A stretch of 64,000 bases of DNA, taken from Bacteroidaceae bacterium (GTDB taxonomy: Bacteria; Bacteroidota; Bacteroidia; Bacteroidales; Bacteroidaceae). The DNA is taken from positions 102,237 to 166,236 of the forward strand of contig JAFSNB010000039.1 in the NCBI GenBank assembly GCA_017447625.1, read 5' to 3'. Shown here in pieces: positions 49,868 through 57,443 of this stretch. The notes beneath the pieces are model-generated. The model worked only from the letters and a program-made list of their open reading frames with translations, was not told the DNA's origin and ran no database searches. The translations under genes and the position numbers were made by a program. Position 1 is the stretch's first letter. Every line of letters begins with the position of its first letter.

Positions 49868-51424
49868 ATGAAGACTATCTGTCTTTATTTCGAGATCCAC
49901 CAGAACATACATCTCAAGCGTTACCGCTTCTTTGAGATCGGCAAGGATCACTATTATTTCGACGACTACGAGAATGAACGCGGCATCACCGAAACTGCCG
50001 AACGCTCGTATATTCCTGCCATCAAGACATTCATCGAGATGGCTAAAATGTACGGCAAAGAGTTCAAGGTGGCTTTCTCCATCAGCGGATGCGCCATCGA
50101 GCTCCTTGAGAACTACTCGCCAGAGGTCATCGAACTCCTCCAGGAGCTCAACGAGACCGGATGCGTAGAGTTCCTCGCCGAACCCTACAGCCACGGCCTC
50201 TCATCTCTTGCCAACGAAGACGTCTTCCGCGACGAGGTGGCTCGTCAGGCTAAGAAGATGAAGGAGCTCTTTGGCAAGAAACCCACCGTGCTCCGCAACT
50301 CCAGCCTCATCTATAGCGATGACATCGGCGCTCTCGTGGCCAGCATGGGCTACAAAGGAATGCTCGCCGAAGGCGCTAAGCATGTGCTCGGATGGAAGAG
50401 CCCCCATTTCCTCTACCACTGCGCCATGAACCCCAACCTGAAGCTGCTCCTGCGCGACTATAAGTTCTCAGACGACATCTCGCTCCGCTTCAACAACAGC
50501 TCATGGAACGAGTACCCGCTCTTCGCCGACACTTACGTTGATTGGATTGCACAACTGCCCGAGGAGGACCAGATTGTGAACATCTTCATGGAGCTCTGCG
50601 CTCTGGGCATCTACCAGCCGCTCAGCAGCAACATCCTCGAGTTCATCAAAGCCATTCCCGCCGTCGCCAAACAGCGCGGCATCGTCTTCGCCACTCCGAG
50701 CGAGATCATCGCCAAGACAAAGAGCGTAGGACAGATTGACGCTCCCTACCCCATGTCGTGGAACGACGAAGAGCGCGACACCTCATGCTGGCTCGGTAAC
50801 GTCATGCAGCGCGAAGCCTTCCACAAGCTCTACAGTGTGGCCGACCGCGTCCTCATCTGCAAGGACCGCCGCATCACACAGGACTGGGATCGCATTCAGG
50901 CATCCAACAACTTCCGCTTCATGACCACCAAGCCGATGGGCGTGGGCTTCTATCGCGGCATCTATGACAGCCCCTACGATGCGTTCACTAACTACATGAA
51001 CATCCTCGGCGACTTCATCAACCGCGTCAACGCCCTCTATCCCTTGGACATTGAGAACGATGAGCTGAACGCCCTCCTCACCACCATCCGCAACCAGGGC
51101 GAGGAAATCGAGTTGAAAGACAAGGAAATCACCCGTCTGCAGACCCGCCTCAACAAACTGGAGCCAAAGACCGACGAGCCCAAGAAAGCAGCTTCCAAGA
51201 AAGCAGCTGCTCCCAAGAAAGCCGCCGCTCCCAAGCCCGCTCCCGTGAAGAAAGAGGCAGAACCCAAACCCGCTGCACCCAAGGCTGCTCCCAAGAAGGC
51301 TGCCGCCCCAAAGAAAGCAGCCGCTCCCAAGGCTGATGCTCCCAAGGCTGCCGCTCCCAAAAAGCCCGCTGCTCCCAAGAAGCCCGCTGCTCCCAAGAAG
51401 CCCGCTGCTCCGAAAGCAGAGTAA
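49868..51424 (+). CDS. GH57 alpha-amylase-type glucanase with Ala/Pro/Lys tail
   Basis: The third member of the glycogen trio, acting on alpha-1,4-glucan in the cytoplasm (no signal peptide). GH57 features are KTICLYFEIHQNIHLKRYRF (motif 1 with the His), CVEFLAEPYSHGLSSLANED around the probable nucleophile, and LLLRDYKFSDDISLRFNNSS carrying the Asp acid/base region. A short coiled coil ends near ELKDKEITRLQTRLNKLEPK. From about residue 436 to 518 the sequence is only Ala, Pro and Lys with a few acidic residues (PKKAAAPKKAAAPKPAP, APKKPAAPKKPAAPKK). Such tails resemble histone H1-like or ribosomal-protein extensions. The family normally lacks one, so it was added or expanded here. Confidence 0.92.
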   Translation: MKTICLYFEIHQNIHLKRYRFFEIGKDHYYFDDYENERGITETAERSYIPAIKTFIEMAKMYGKEFKVAFSISGCAIELLENYSPEVIELLQELNETGCVEFLAEPYSHGLSSLANEDVFRDEVARQAKKMKELFGKKPTVLRNSSLIYSDDIGALVASMGYKGMLAEGAKHVLGWKSPHFLYHCAMNPNLKLLLRDYKFSDDISLRFNNSSWNEYPLFADTYVDWIAQLPEEDQIVNIFMELCALGIYQPLSSNILEFIKAIPAVAKQRGIVFATPSEIIAKTKSVGQIDAPYPMSWNDEERDTSCWLGNVMQREAFHKLYSVADRVLICKDRRITQDWDRIQASNNFRFMTTKPMGVGFYRGIYDSPYDAFTNYMNILGDFINRVNALYPLDIENDELNALLTTIRNQGEEIELKDKEITRLQTRLNKLEPKTDEPKKAASKKAAAPKKAAAPKPAPVKKEAEPKPAAPKAAPKKAAAPKKAAAPKADAPKAAAPKKPAAPKKPAAPKKPAAPKAE

Positions 51425-51438
51425 CAACCTCTAACCCA

Positions 51439-51512
51439 CAGTGCCCCTCACTTCTGGTGAGGGGTTCCCTCTTTATCACCACAGTGCCCCTCCCATCAGG
51501 GAGGGATCTTTT
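51439..51512. repeat. Two palindromic repeats after the GH57 gene
   Basis: CAGTGCCCCTCACTTCTGGT then GAGGGGTTCC (from 51439) and CAGTGCCCCTCCCATCAGGG then AGGGATCTTTTA (from 51482) are tandem members of the GC-rich palindrome family. The second ends in a T-run and may terminate the glycogen transcript. Confidence 0.8.
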
Positions 51513-51524
51513 AACATCATTCTT

Positions 51525-52034
51525 ATGAAACACATCTTCACCCTTATCCTCACCCTCCTGCTCGCCCTACCCCTCTCCGCGCAAGACATCACCGGCAAAT
51601 GGCAGTGGAAACAGAGCTCCGCCGATCCCGACAAAGACATCTATTCCATCCTGTTCAATTTCAAGAAAGACGGCACCATTGAGGTACACTCTGTGGTAGC
51701 AGATGATGAATACAAATGGGGACACGCCCTCATCGCCGTGGATGTCACAGGCACATGGAAGCAAAGCGGCAAGGACATCACCTTCCAGTTCAACATGAAA
51801 ACTGCACGCCTCACCATTGAAGACTTCGTTTTCAAGGATGGCTACAAGCAAAATGCAAAAGACCCCAAATTCATGACCGAGACCACAGCCGAAATTCTTG
51901 ACGACTGGCAAGGCGATGAAGACGAGGTCTTTGACTACGAAGGCTGGCTGACTGCCACAATCTCCACCTTCTCACCCAAGCAAATGATCCTCTTGAACGA
52001 CGACGGCGACAAATACACATTCAACAAGAAATAA
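51525..52034 (+). CDS. Secreted lipocalin-like protein (169 aa)
   Basis: An exported small protein of unknown role. The signal peptide MKHIFTLILTLLLALPLSAQ is followed by DITGKWQWKQ, the opening of a lipocalin-like barrel, and alternating strands (ILFNFKKDGTIEVHSVV, VDVTGTWKQSGKDITFQFNM, GWLTATISTFSPKQMILLND) ending in DGDKYTFNKK. Such proteins are common and mostly uncharacterised in Bacteroidales. I use ATG 51525; the open frame from 51441 begins inside a palindromic repeat. The gene stands alone between palindromes. Confidence 0.8.
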   Translation: MKHIFTLILTLLLALPLSAQDITGKWQWKQSSADPDKDIYSILFNFKKDGTIEVHSVVADDEYKWGHALIAVDVTGTWKQSGKDITFQFNMKTARLTIEDFVFKDGYKQNAKDPKFMTETTAEILDDWQGDEDEVFDYEGWLTATISTFSPKQMILLNDDGDKYTFNKK

Positions 52035-52045
52035 CCTCTAACACC

Positions 52046-52108
52046 ACAGTGCCCCCTTCGGTGCACCTTTATGCCACAATGCCCCTCCCATCAGGGAGGG
52101 GTCTTTTA
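52046..52108 (+). terminator. Palindromic repeats ending the lipocalin-like gene
   Basis: CAGTGCCCCCTTCGGTGCAC (from 52046) and GCCCCTCCCATCAGGGAGGG followed by GTCTTTTATT (52081-52108). The second is a strong hairpin with a U-tract, so it is a good terminator as well as a repeat copy. Confidence 0.65.
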
Positions 52109-52170
52109 TTGAACAAAAATTGCTGAATATCAATAATAATGTGTGATTTTGCTTTTATTCGTGCCCTTTC

Positions 52171-52201
52171 CTTGTATTTAAGTCATTAGTTCGTACCTTT
52201 G
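52171..52201 (+). promoter_or_regulatory. Promoter of the XRE-cupin operon
   Basis: -33 CTTG (52171-52174), 19-bp spacer, -7 TACCTTTG (52194-52201). Transcription would start near 52208, with a leader of about 40 nt. Confidence 0.75.
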
Positions 52202-52247
52202 CGCGCAAATTAGTTTTCAGATAAATAACACAATCACGACACACACC

Positions 52248-52832
52248 ATGCAACAGAGCAAGAACGTTGTCGGAGCCAAGATTAGAGGCTTCCGTGAGAG
52301 TAAGAACATTTCCGTCGAGGAGATCGCACAACGCAGCGGCCTCTCCGTGGAACAAATCAACAGCATCGAGAACGATGTCAACCTGCCGTCGCTCGGTCCG
52401 CTCATCAAGATAGCCCGCGCACTCGGAGTACGTCTGGGTACGTTCATGGACGACAACGATGCACTGGGACCTGTGGTGTGCCGCGCTGCCGACCGCGAGG
52501 CCAACACCAGCATTAGCTTCAGCAACGGAGCCACCGACGCCCGCAAGCACATGGAGTACCATCCGCTGGCACAGCAGAAAGCCGGACGGCACATGGAACC
52601 ATTCGTCATCGACATCAACCCCGAGCAGAACCCCGAGTTCCAGCTCTCTGAACACGAAGGCGAAGAGTTCATCTTCGTGATGAGCGGCGAGGTCGAAATC
52701 ATCTACGGCAAGGACAAATACGCTCTCCACGAGGGCGACAGCATCTTCTACGACAGTATCGTGAAGCACCACGTACACGGTGCTCCGGGCAAGAGCGCAA
52801 AAATCCTCGCAGTCGTCTATATCCCTTTCTAA
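52248..52832 (+). CDS. XRE-family regulator with cupin domain
   Basis: A 194-aa DNA-binding sensor. The helix-turn-helix (about 8-65) reads VGAKIRGFRESKNISVEEIA then LSVEQINSIENDVNLPSLGP. The cupin barrel (about 115-192) has EGEEFIFVMSGEVEIIYGKD and HEGDSIFYDSIVKHHVHGAP with His/Glu positions for a metal. This class regulates small-molecule metabolism. Its position first in an operon with an acyl-CoA synthetase suggests it senses a fatty acid or its CoA ester. The downstream gene starts 41 bp later. Confidence 0.93.
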   Translation: MQQSKNVVGAKIRGFRESKNISVEEIAQRSGLSVEQINSIENDVNLPSLGPLIKIARALGVRLGTFMDDNDALGPVVCRAADREANTSISFSNGATDARKHMEYHPLAQQKAGRHMEPFVIDINPEQNPEFQLSEHEGEEFIFVMSGEVEIIYGKDKYALHEGDSIFYDSIVKHHVHGAPGKSAKILAVVYIPF

Positions 52833-52860
52833 CGTCCCTTTAACTTCCTTTCAACTTCCC
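52833..52860 (+). repeat. Short fragment of the dispersed repeat
   Basis: GTCCCTTTAACTTCCTTTCA then ACTTCCCC matches the GTCCCTTTAACTTCC arm of copies A and B. It fills most of the gap between the regulator and the acyl-CoA synthetase. Confidence 0.5.
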
Positions 52861-52873
52861 CAATTTAGGAAAA

Positions 52874-54595
52874 ATGGCAAAATTAGACATGGCTGGCAGA
52901 CCCTTGCCCGACCGTACCTACCCCGCTGAAACCGGCTCTGCCGGATATACCCTCTACGAGCGCACATTGGGCGAATGGCTTGAGCACTGGGCCACCGTCA
53001 CCCCCGACAAAGAATATATCGTCTATTCCGACCGCGACCTGCGATTCACATGGTCTAAGTTCAACGAGCGTGTGGACAACCTCGCCAAGGGACTCATTGC
53101 CATTGGCGTGAAACGAGGATCCAACGTCGGCATCTGGGCCACCAACGTACCCGACTGGCTTACCTTCCTCTATGCCACAGCCAAGATCGGCGCCGTGCTC
53201 GTCACCGTGAACACCAACTACAAGCAGAACGAGCTCGAGTACCTCTGCAAGGACTCCGACATGCACACCCTCTGCATCACCGACGGCACATGGGACTGCA
53301 ACTACGTGGACATGACATACACCATGCTCCCCGAGCTGAAGACCTGCGAGCGCGGACATCTCAACAGCGAGCGCTTCCCCTATCTCAAGAACGTCGTCTA
53401 TATCGGCATGGAGAAGTATCGCGGAATGTTCAACACAGCCGAACTGCTGCTCCTCGGACAGAACGTCGAGGACGAGACCCTGCTGGAGATGAAGAGCCAG
53501 GTGAAATGCCACGACGTCTGCAACATGCAATACACCAGCGGCACCACCGGCTTCCCCAAGGGCGTCATGCTCACACACTACGGCATCGCCAACGACGGCT
53601 ACTTCACCGGCGAGAACATGGGATTCACTGCCGACGACAAGCTCTGCGTATGCGTCCCTCTCTTCCACTGCTTCGGAGTGGTGCTCGCCACCATGAACTG
53701 CCTCACACACGGATGCACCGAGGTGATGGTTGAGAAATTCGACCCGCTCGTCGTGCTCGCATCTATACATAAGGAGCGTTGCACCGCCGTCTATGGCGTT
53801 CCCACTATGTTCATCGCCGAACTCAACCACCCCATGTTCTCCATGTTCGACCTTACCTGCCTGCGCACGGGCATCATGGCCGGCTCACTCTGCCCCGTGG
53901 AACTCATGAAACAGGTCAGCGAGAAGATGTACATGACCATAACCAGCGTTTATGGACTCACCGAGTCCTCGCCCGGAATGACACAGACCTGCCTCAACGA
54001 CACCTTCGAGCAGCGTTGCACCACCGTAGGCCGCGACTTCCCCTTCGTCGAGGTCAAGGTGCTCGACCCCGAAACAGGTGAGGAATGTCCCGTTGGCGTT
54101 CAGGGCGAGATGTGCTGCCGCGGATTCAACGTCATGAAAGGCTACTACAAGAACCCGCAGGCCACCGCCGAAGTCATTGACAAGAACGGATTCCTCCACT
54201 CCGGCGACCTCGGCATCAAGGACGAGCAGGGCTTTTACAAGATCACCGGCCGCATCAAGGACATGATCATCCGTGGCGGCGAGAACATCTATCCGCGCGA
54301 AATCGAGGAATTCCTCTATCAGATGCCCGGAGTCAAAGACGTCCAGGTCGCTGCCGTGCCGTCCAAGAAATACGGTGAGGAAGTCGGTGCCTTCATCATC
54401 CTCGACGAGGGAGCCGAGATGACCCCCGAGGACGTCCGCGAGTTCTGCCGTGGCAAGATTGCCCGCTACAAGATTCCCAAATACGTCTTCTTCGTGGATG
54501 GCTTCCCCCTCACCGGCTCCGGCAAAATCCAAAAGTTCAAACTCAAGGAACTCAGCCTCAAGCTCTGCGAAGAACAAGGCATCGAGGTCCTATAA
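52874..54595 (+). CDS. AMP-forming acyl-CoA synthetase
   Basis: Activates a fatty or carboxylic acid to its CoA ester. The 573-aa ANL-superfamily enzyme has the P-loop-like [18 protein letters not shown], the A5 motif [15 protein letters not shown]7 [21 protein letters not shown]8 [20 protein letters not shown] and the catalytic Lys in [14 protein letters not shown]. The sequence is closest in style to medium-chain FadD-like enzymes found next to XRE-cupin regulators in Bacteroidales. The exact substrate is not readable. A thioesterase gene begins 11 bp downstream. Confidence 0.94.
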   Translation: MAKLDMAGRPLPDRTYPAETGSAGYTLYERTLGEWLEHWATVTPDKEYIVYSDRDLRFTWSKFNERVDNLAKGLIAIGVKRGSNVGIWATNVPDWLTFLYATAKIGAVLVTVNTNYKQNELEYLCKDSDMHTLCITDGTWDCNYVDMTYTMLPELKTCERGHLNSERFPYLKNVVYIGMEKYRGMFNTAELLLLGQNVEDETLLEMKSQVKCHDVCNMQYTSGTTGFPKGVMLTHYGIANDGYFTGENMGFTADDKLCVCVPLFHCFGVVLATMNCLTHGCTEVMVEKFDPLVVLASIHKERCTAVYGVPTMFIAELNHPMFSMFDLTCLRTGIMAGSLCPVELMKQVSEKMYMTITSVYGLTESSPGMTQTCLNDTFEQRCTTVGRDFPFVEVKVLDPETGEECPVGVQGEMCCRGFNVMKGYYKNPQATAEVIDKNGFLHSGDLGIKDEQGFYKITGRIKDMIIRGGENIYPREIEEFLYQMPGVKDVQVAAVPSKKYGEEVGAFIILDEGAEMTPEDVREFCRGKIARYKIPKYVFFVDGFPLTGSGKIQKFKLKELSLKLCEEQGIEVL

Positions 54596-54606
54596 TATAT
54601 ATAATA

Positions 54607-55089
54607 ATGTATAAAGAAAATCCATCGCGCCCCCCTCATACTACTCCCCTCCCTACAAGGGAGGGGCTGGGGGGTGGGTCTCTCTTCCACCACATAATCC
54701 CCCTCCAGATCCGCTTCAACGACGTGGACAAGTTCGGCCATGTAAACAACTCCGTCTTCTTCCAGTTCTATGACACCGCGAAGACAGAGTATTTCGCCAC
54801 CGCCTGCAAGAATGTCGATTGGGAGCAGGTCGCCATCGTCGTGGCCCATATCGAATCCGACTTCTTGGCACAGGTGAAAGCAGGCGACCACATCGCCGGC
54901 CGCACACGTGTCACCCACATCGGCCACAAGAGTTTCCATCTGGAACAAGAGCTTTTTGACGTCGATACAGAAGAAGTCAAGAGCCGCTGCACCTCCGTCA
55001 TGGTCCTCTACGACCTCAACAAACGCCAAACCGTCCCCCTACCCGACAACTGGGTCAACGACATCCGCGCCTACGACAACCTCCCGTAG
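54607..55089 (+). CDS. Acyl-CoA thioesterase (4HBT hotdog fold) with repeat-derived N-terminus
   Basis: Hydrolyses acyl-CoA thioesters; it fits the upstream acyl-CoA synthetase. The hotdog domain begins at IPLQIRFNDVDKFGHVNNSV (catalytic Asp in the FNDVDKFGHVNN motif) and continues with FFQFYDTAKTEYFATACKNV to a normal end. The first 25-30 residues (MYKENPSRPPHTTPLPTREG, then LGGGS) are unlike the family and are encoded by a GC-rich palindrome at 54645-54682. No alternative ATG, GTG or TTG lies between the palindrome and the conserved core, so the repeat appears to be translated. The last 51 bp overlap a convergent gene. Confidence 0.9.
   Translation: MYKENPSRPPHTTPLPTREGLGGGSLFHHIIPLQIRFNDVDKFGHVNNSVFFQFYDTAKTEYFATACKNVDWEQVAIVVAHIESDFLAQVKAGDHIAGRTRVTHIGHKSFHLEQELFDVDTEEVKSRCTSVMVLYDLNKRQTVPLPDNWVNDIRAYDNLP
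54645..54682 (+). repeat. Palindromic repeat inside the thioesterase reading frame
   Basis: CTCCCCTCCCTACAAGGGAG then GGGCTGGGGGGTGGGTC. It resembles 22082-22118 and the aguA insertion in the same relative orientation to translation. Confidence 0.85.
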
Positions 55090-55536
55090 GAATTGAGAAT
55101 AGTCATTCACGTACCCTGACGCATCATACTCCTGCGAAGCCATAGCCAGACACACCGTCCCCGGAGCAAAATTCTCTAAACGGCACCAGACGCCCGCAGG
55201 AATCACTATACCACGCCGCACATCGTCCATATGTAGGGTCACTTCACGCCGCCCGTCGCTCACCGTGATGTCAAACGAACCCGCCACGGGAAACACCGCC
55301 TCATGACACGTGCGGTGCGAATGTCCGCCACGAGTCTGCCCGTCGGGAACCCCCGTGATCCAGAACACACGTTTAATCTCCCAGGGCACGTCGTGCTCAG
55401 CCTCTAGGAAATTCAGCCGCCCACGCTCATCCACTTTATCCGGCAGCTCCACTATCTTCACCCCTGCAGGCCAACCCTCTGTTCCGCCTGTCATATCGGG
55501 TCTTTTCACACTCGAAAAAGAATCATTTTCCTTCAT
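55039..55536 (-). CDS. Sugar 3,4-ketoisomerase-like cupin (FdtA/WxcM family)
   Basis: A 165-aa cupin. The conserved core is VKIVELPDKVDERGRLNFLE, WEIKRVFWITGVPDGQTRGG, HSHRTCHEAVFPVAGSFDIT and a C-terminal YDASGYVNDYSQFL, as in dTDP-4-dehydro-6-deoxyglucose 3,4-ketoisomerases. These normally sit in O-antigen or glycan clusters; here the gene is isolated. I start at ATG 55536 (MKENDSFSSVK), because the open frame to 55557 would include the promoter's -7 box. Its 3' end overlaps the convergent thioesterase gene by 51 bp. Confidence 0.85.
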   Translation of the reverse strand: MKENDSFSSVKRPDMTGGTEGWPAGVKIVELPDKVDERGRLNFLEAEHDVPWEIKRVFWITGVPDGQTRGGHSHRTCHEAVFPVAGSFDITVSDGRREVTLHMDDVRRGIVIPAGVWCRLENFAPGTVCLAMASQEYDASGYVNDYSQFLREVVVGADVVDPVVG

Positions 55537-55554
55537 AAATCCAATAATTTGAGG

Positions 55555-55562
55555 CAAAGGTA
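55555..55562 (-). promoter_or_regulatory. -7 element of the FdtA-like gene
   Basis: The minus strand reads TACCTTTG, 18 bp upstream of ATG 55536, so the leader would be about 12 nt. Confidence 0.55.
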
Positions 55563-55581
55563 TGATTTTTTTGTCAAATCA

Positions 55582-55613
55582 CTTGCAAGAATCACGAAAA
55601 ACATCTACCTTTG
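55582..55613 (+). promoter_or_regulatory. Promoter of tRNA-Glu
   Basis: -33 CTTG (55582-55585), 20-bp spacer, -7 TACCTTTG (55606-55613). The transcript would start near 55620, about 13 nt before the mature tRNA. Confidence 0.7.
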
Positions 55614-55632
55614 CACCGCATTTCCGAGAAAT

Positions 55633-55707
55633 GGCGCTTTCGTCTAGCGGCTAGGACACATGCCTCTCACGCATGGAACACGGGTTCGATTCCCGTAGGC
55701 GCTACCA
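55633..55707 (+). tRNA. tRNA-Glu (anticodon CTC)
   Basis: All arms fold: the acceptor GGCGCTT pairs with AGGCGCT (two wobble pairs), the D arm is GTCTAGCGGCTAGGAC, the anticodon stem CATGC/GCATG carries loop CTCTCAC with anticodon CTC at 55665-55667, and the T arm is ACGGG-TTCGATT-CCCGT. CCA is encoded (55705-55707). It reads GAG codons. Its 3' end is the probable attachment site of the adjoining element. Confidence 0.96.
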
Positions 55708-55976
55708 GGGGAGTCAATGGCACAAAGGCCTAAAACTCCCTTTTTTGATTCCAAGGTGTAATACTCCAGTCATGTAAGAGTACATGAAGCCAAAAGGCAG
55801 TTTACAAAGAGTAATCCAAATATACACCGCAAAATCAAGAACTTACGCCAAGGATTAACTCCTCAAAACGGCGATAAAATTTAATCACTATTTGTTCTTT
55901 CATCCGATTAGGGAGCAGTTAAACCAACTGCGCCCGATGTTTCTTTTGGGCTCCTTTCAGCTCCTTTCGCGGCCTT

Positions 55977-56061
55977 AAAATGTGATACAAACCGCGGAAA
56001 TGTGATACAAATGTGATACAAATGTGATACAGTTTCAAGCTAAAAATGGCAGTGTATCACA
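55977..56061. repeat. TGTGATAC repeat cluster, candidate integrase arm sites
   Basis: TGTGATAC occurs at 55981, 56001, 56012 and 56023 on the plus strand, and its complement GTATCACA at 56054-56061. The extended core is AAATGTGATACAA. The cluster lies between the tRNA (putative core site) and the integrase start. The rest of 55708-56149 shows no gene. Confidence 0.7.
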
Positions 56062-56149
56062 TTTTGAGCTGAGAACCCCTCCACTAATGGCGATTGGTGC
56101 GATTTTTAAGAAAGATTAACAGACGGCGCCTATTCAAAAGAAAGAACAA

Positions 56150-57310
56150 ATGAAAAGAAAATTAGTCACAATCGTCTATGACAGAAGGAAATACGTTCCT
56201 TCAAAAGGCAAAGGACTCATCGAAGTCGTAATCTATCTTTCCCGCGAACAGCGCAAGTTTATCCCCGTTCGCTACGTTACTCCTTCAGAGTATGACCAAT
56301 TCTTGGAAAGCTCTGAAGCCGCCATTCTTCAAAGGAAGTATGAACGAGTGCTCGACTCAATGGAGCTGTATGGCAAACCCAGAACCATCGAAGCATTCAA
56401 TGAGTGTTTACAAGCAACTGGGCTTGCGAGCAGTGAAAAGCCCCAGTCCAATACCCCATCTGTGCCAAAGAAGTCAAAGACCTCCTTCATTGACTTCTTC
56501 CACGATGAGCTAGCATCAGAGAGAATCGAACCTCGCACACGTCAGGCTCGTGAAGTGGTATTCAAGTCACTTCTCACTTTCGGACGCATTCAGTCTTTCG
56601 ATGATTTGACTCCAGCCAACATCCTGGAGTACCACAAGTGGCTGAAGGCAGATGGTGAGCGTAACGAAACAACCGTCAAGAGCTACCACAAGCGCTTACA
56701 CCGCTATGTCATCAAAGCCTTTGAGTACGGACACATCGACCGTGACCCCTACAAGGCTGTTACCATCCCTACTGGCCACTCTGCAGAACGCCGTCCCCTT
56801 TCAGAAGAAGAAATCGACAAACTCCGTTCCCTCCAACTTCGCGGCAAGGAGGAGAAAGCCCGTGACCTGTTCATCTTCTCAGCCTTCACAGGACTTGCCT
56901 ACTGCGATGCACAAGCTTTCGAGTTCGGCACTATGGCCGAGAAGATTGGCGACATCTATTATATAGACGGGAGCCGTATCAAGACAGGCACGAACTTCTT
57001 CACTCCTATTCTGCCACCTGCCATGGAAGTGCTGCGTATGTATAACTACAGGCTTCCACGCCTCTCGAATCAGAAGTACAATGACTTTCTGCACCTCATC
57101 GAAGCACGATTGCAGTTGAACAAGCCCTTGACAACCCACTTGGCACGTCACACTTTCGCCACCTTAGTCCTCTCTCAGGACGTACCCATAGAGAATGTTG
57201 CCAGAATGCTTGGACACAAAGACGTGCGCACAACTCAAATCTATGCGAAAGTATTAAAGAAGACAATCACTCGCCATGCTGAGGATCTAAGCAAATACTT
57301 CCATGCTTAA
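56150..57310 (+). CDS. int: Tyrosine recombinase/integrase
   Basis: Integrates and excises the element. The 386-aa protein has an N-terminal arm-binding domain (about 1-100, MKRKLVTIVYDRRKYVPSKG), a SAM-like core-binding domain (about 108-205, FIDFFHDELASERIEPRTRQ) and a catalytic domain (about 215-380). The catalytic motifs are FSAFTGLAYCDAQAF, where the usual first Arg is Ala; HLARHTFATL (His, Arg); and LGHKDVRTTQIYAKV (His, nucleophile Tyr). Loss of the first Arg is known in some Bacteroidetes integrases. It reads away from tRNA-Glu and ends at a strong terminator. Confidence 0.95.
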   Translation: MKRKLVTIVYDRRKYVPSKGKGLIEVVIYLSREQRKFIPVRYVTPSEYDQFLESSEAAILQRKYERVLDSMELYGKPRTIEAFNECLQATGLASSEKPQSNTPSVPKKSKTSFIDFFHDELASERIEPRTRQAREVVFKSLLTFGRIQSFDDLTPANILEYHKWLKADGERNETTVKSYHKRLHRYVIKAFEYGHIDRDPYKAVTIPTGHSAERRPLSEEEIDKLRSLQLRGKEEKARDLFIFSAFTGLAYCDAQAFEFGTMAEKIGDIYYIDGSRIKTGTNFFTPILPPAMEVLRMYNYRLPRLSNQKYNDFLHLIEARLQLNKPLTTHLARHTFATLVLSQDVPIENVARMLGHKDVRTTQIYAKVLKKTITRHAEDLSKYFHA

Positions 57311-57329
57311 TCCATATTTACATAGGCTT

Positions 57330-57375
57330 AAAGATTGAAGCAGAGGAAACACAATTCTCCCCTGCTTCAATCTTT
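57330..57375 (+). terminator. Terminator after the integrase
   Basis: A perfect 14-bp stem, AAAGATTGAAGCAG (57330-57343) and CTGCTTCAATCTTT (57362-57375), with an 18-nt loop, followed by TTATG. It separates the convergent integrase and tail genes and may work in both directions. Confidence 0.85.
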
Positions 57376-57443
57376 TTATGACTACAACAGTCCTTTGTTG
57401 TTTTGTTGTATTTACGCCGTAAAATCCCGTAAAATACGACAAA

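Noticed and set aside
55708-57310. Integrative conjugative element rather than prophage
   Set aside because: The genes beyond the integrase are a tail protein and a tape-measure protein; no mobilisation or conjugation gene is seen, although the right side is outside the window.
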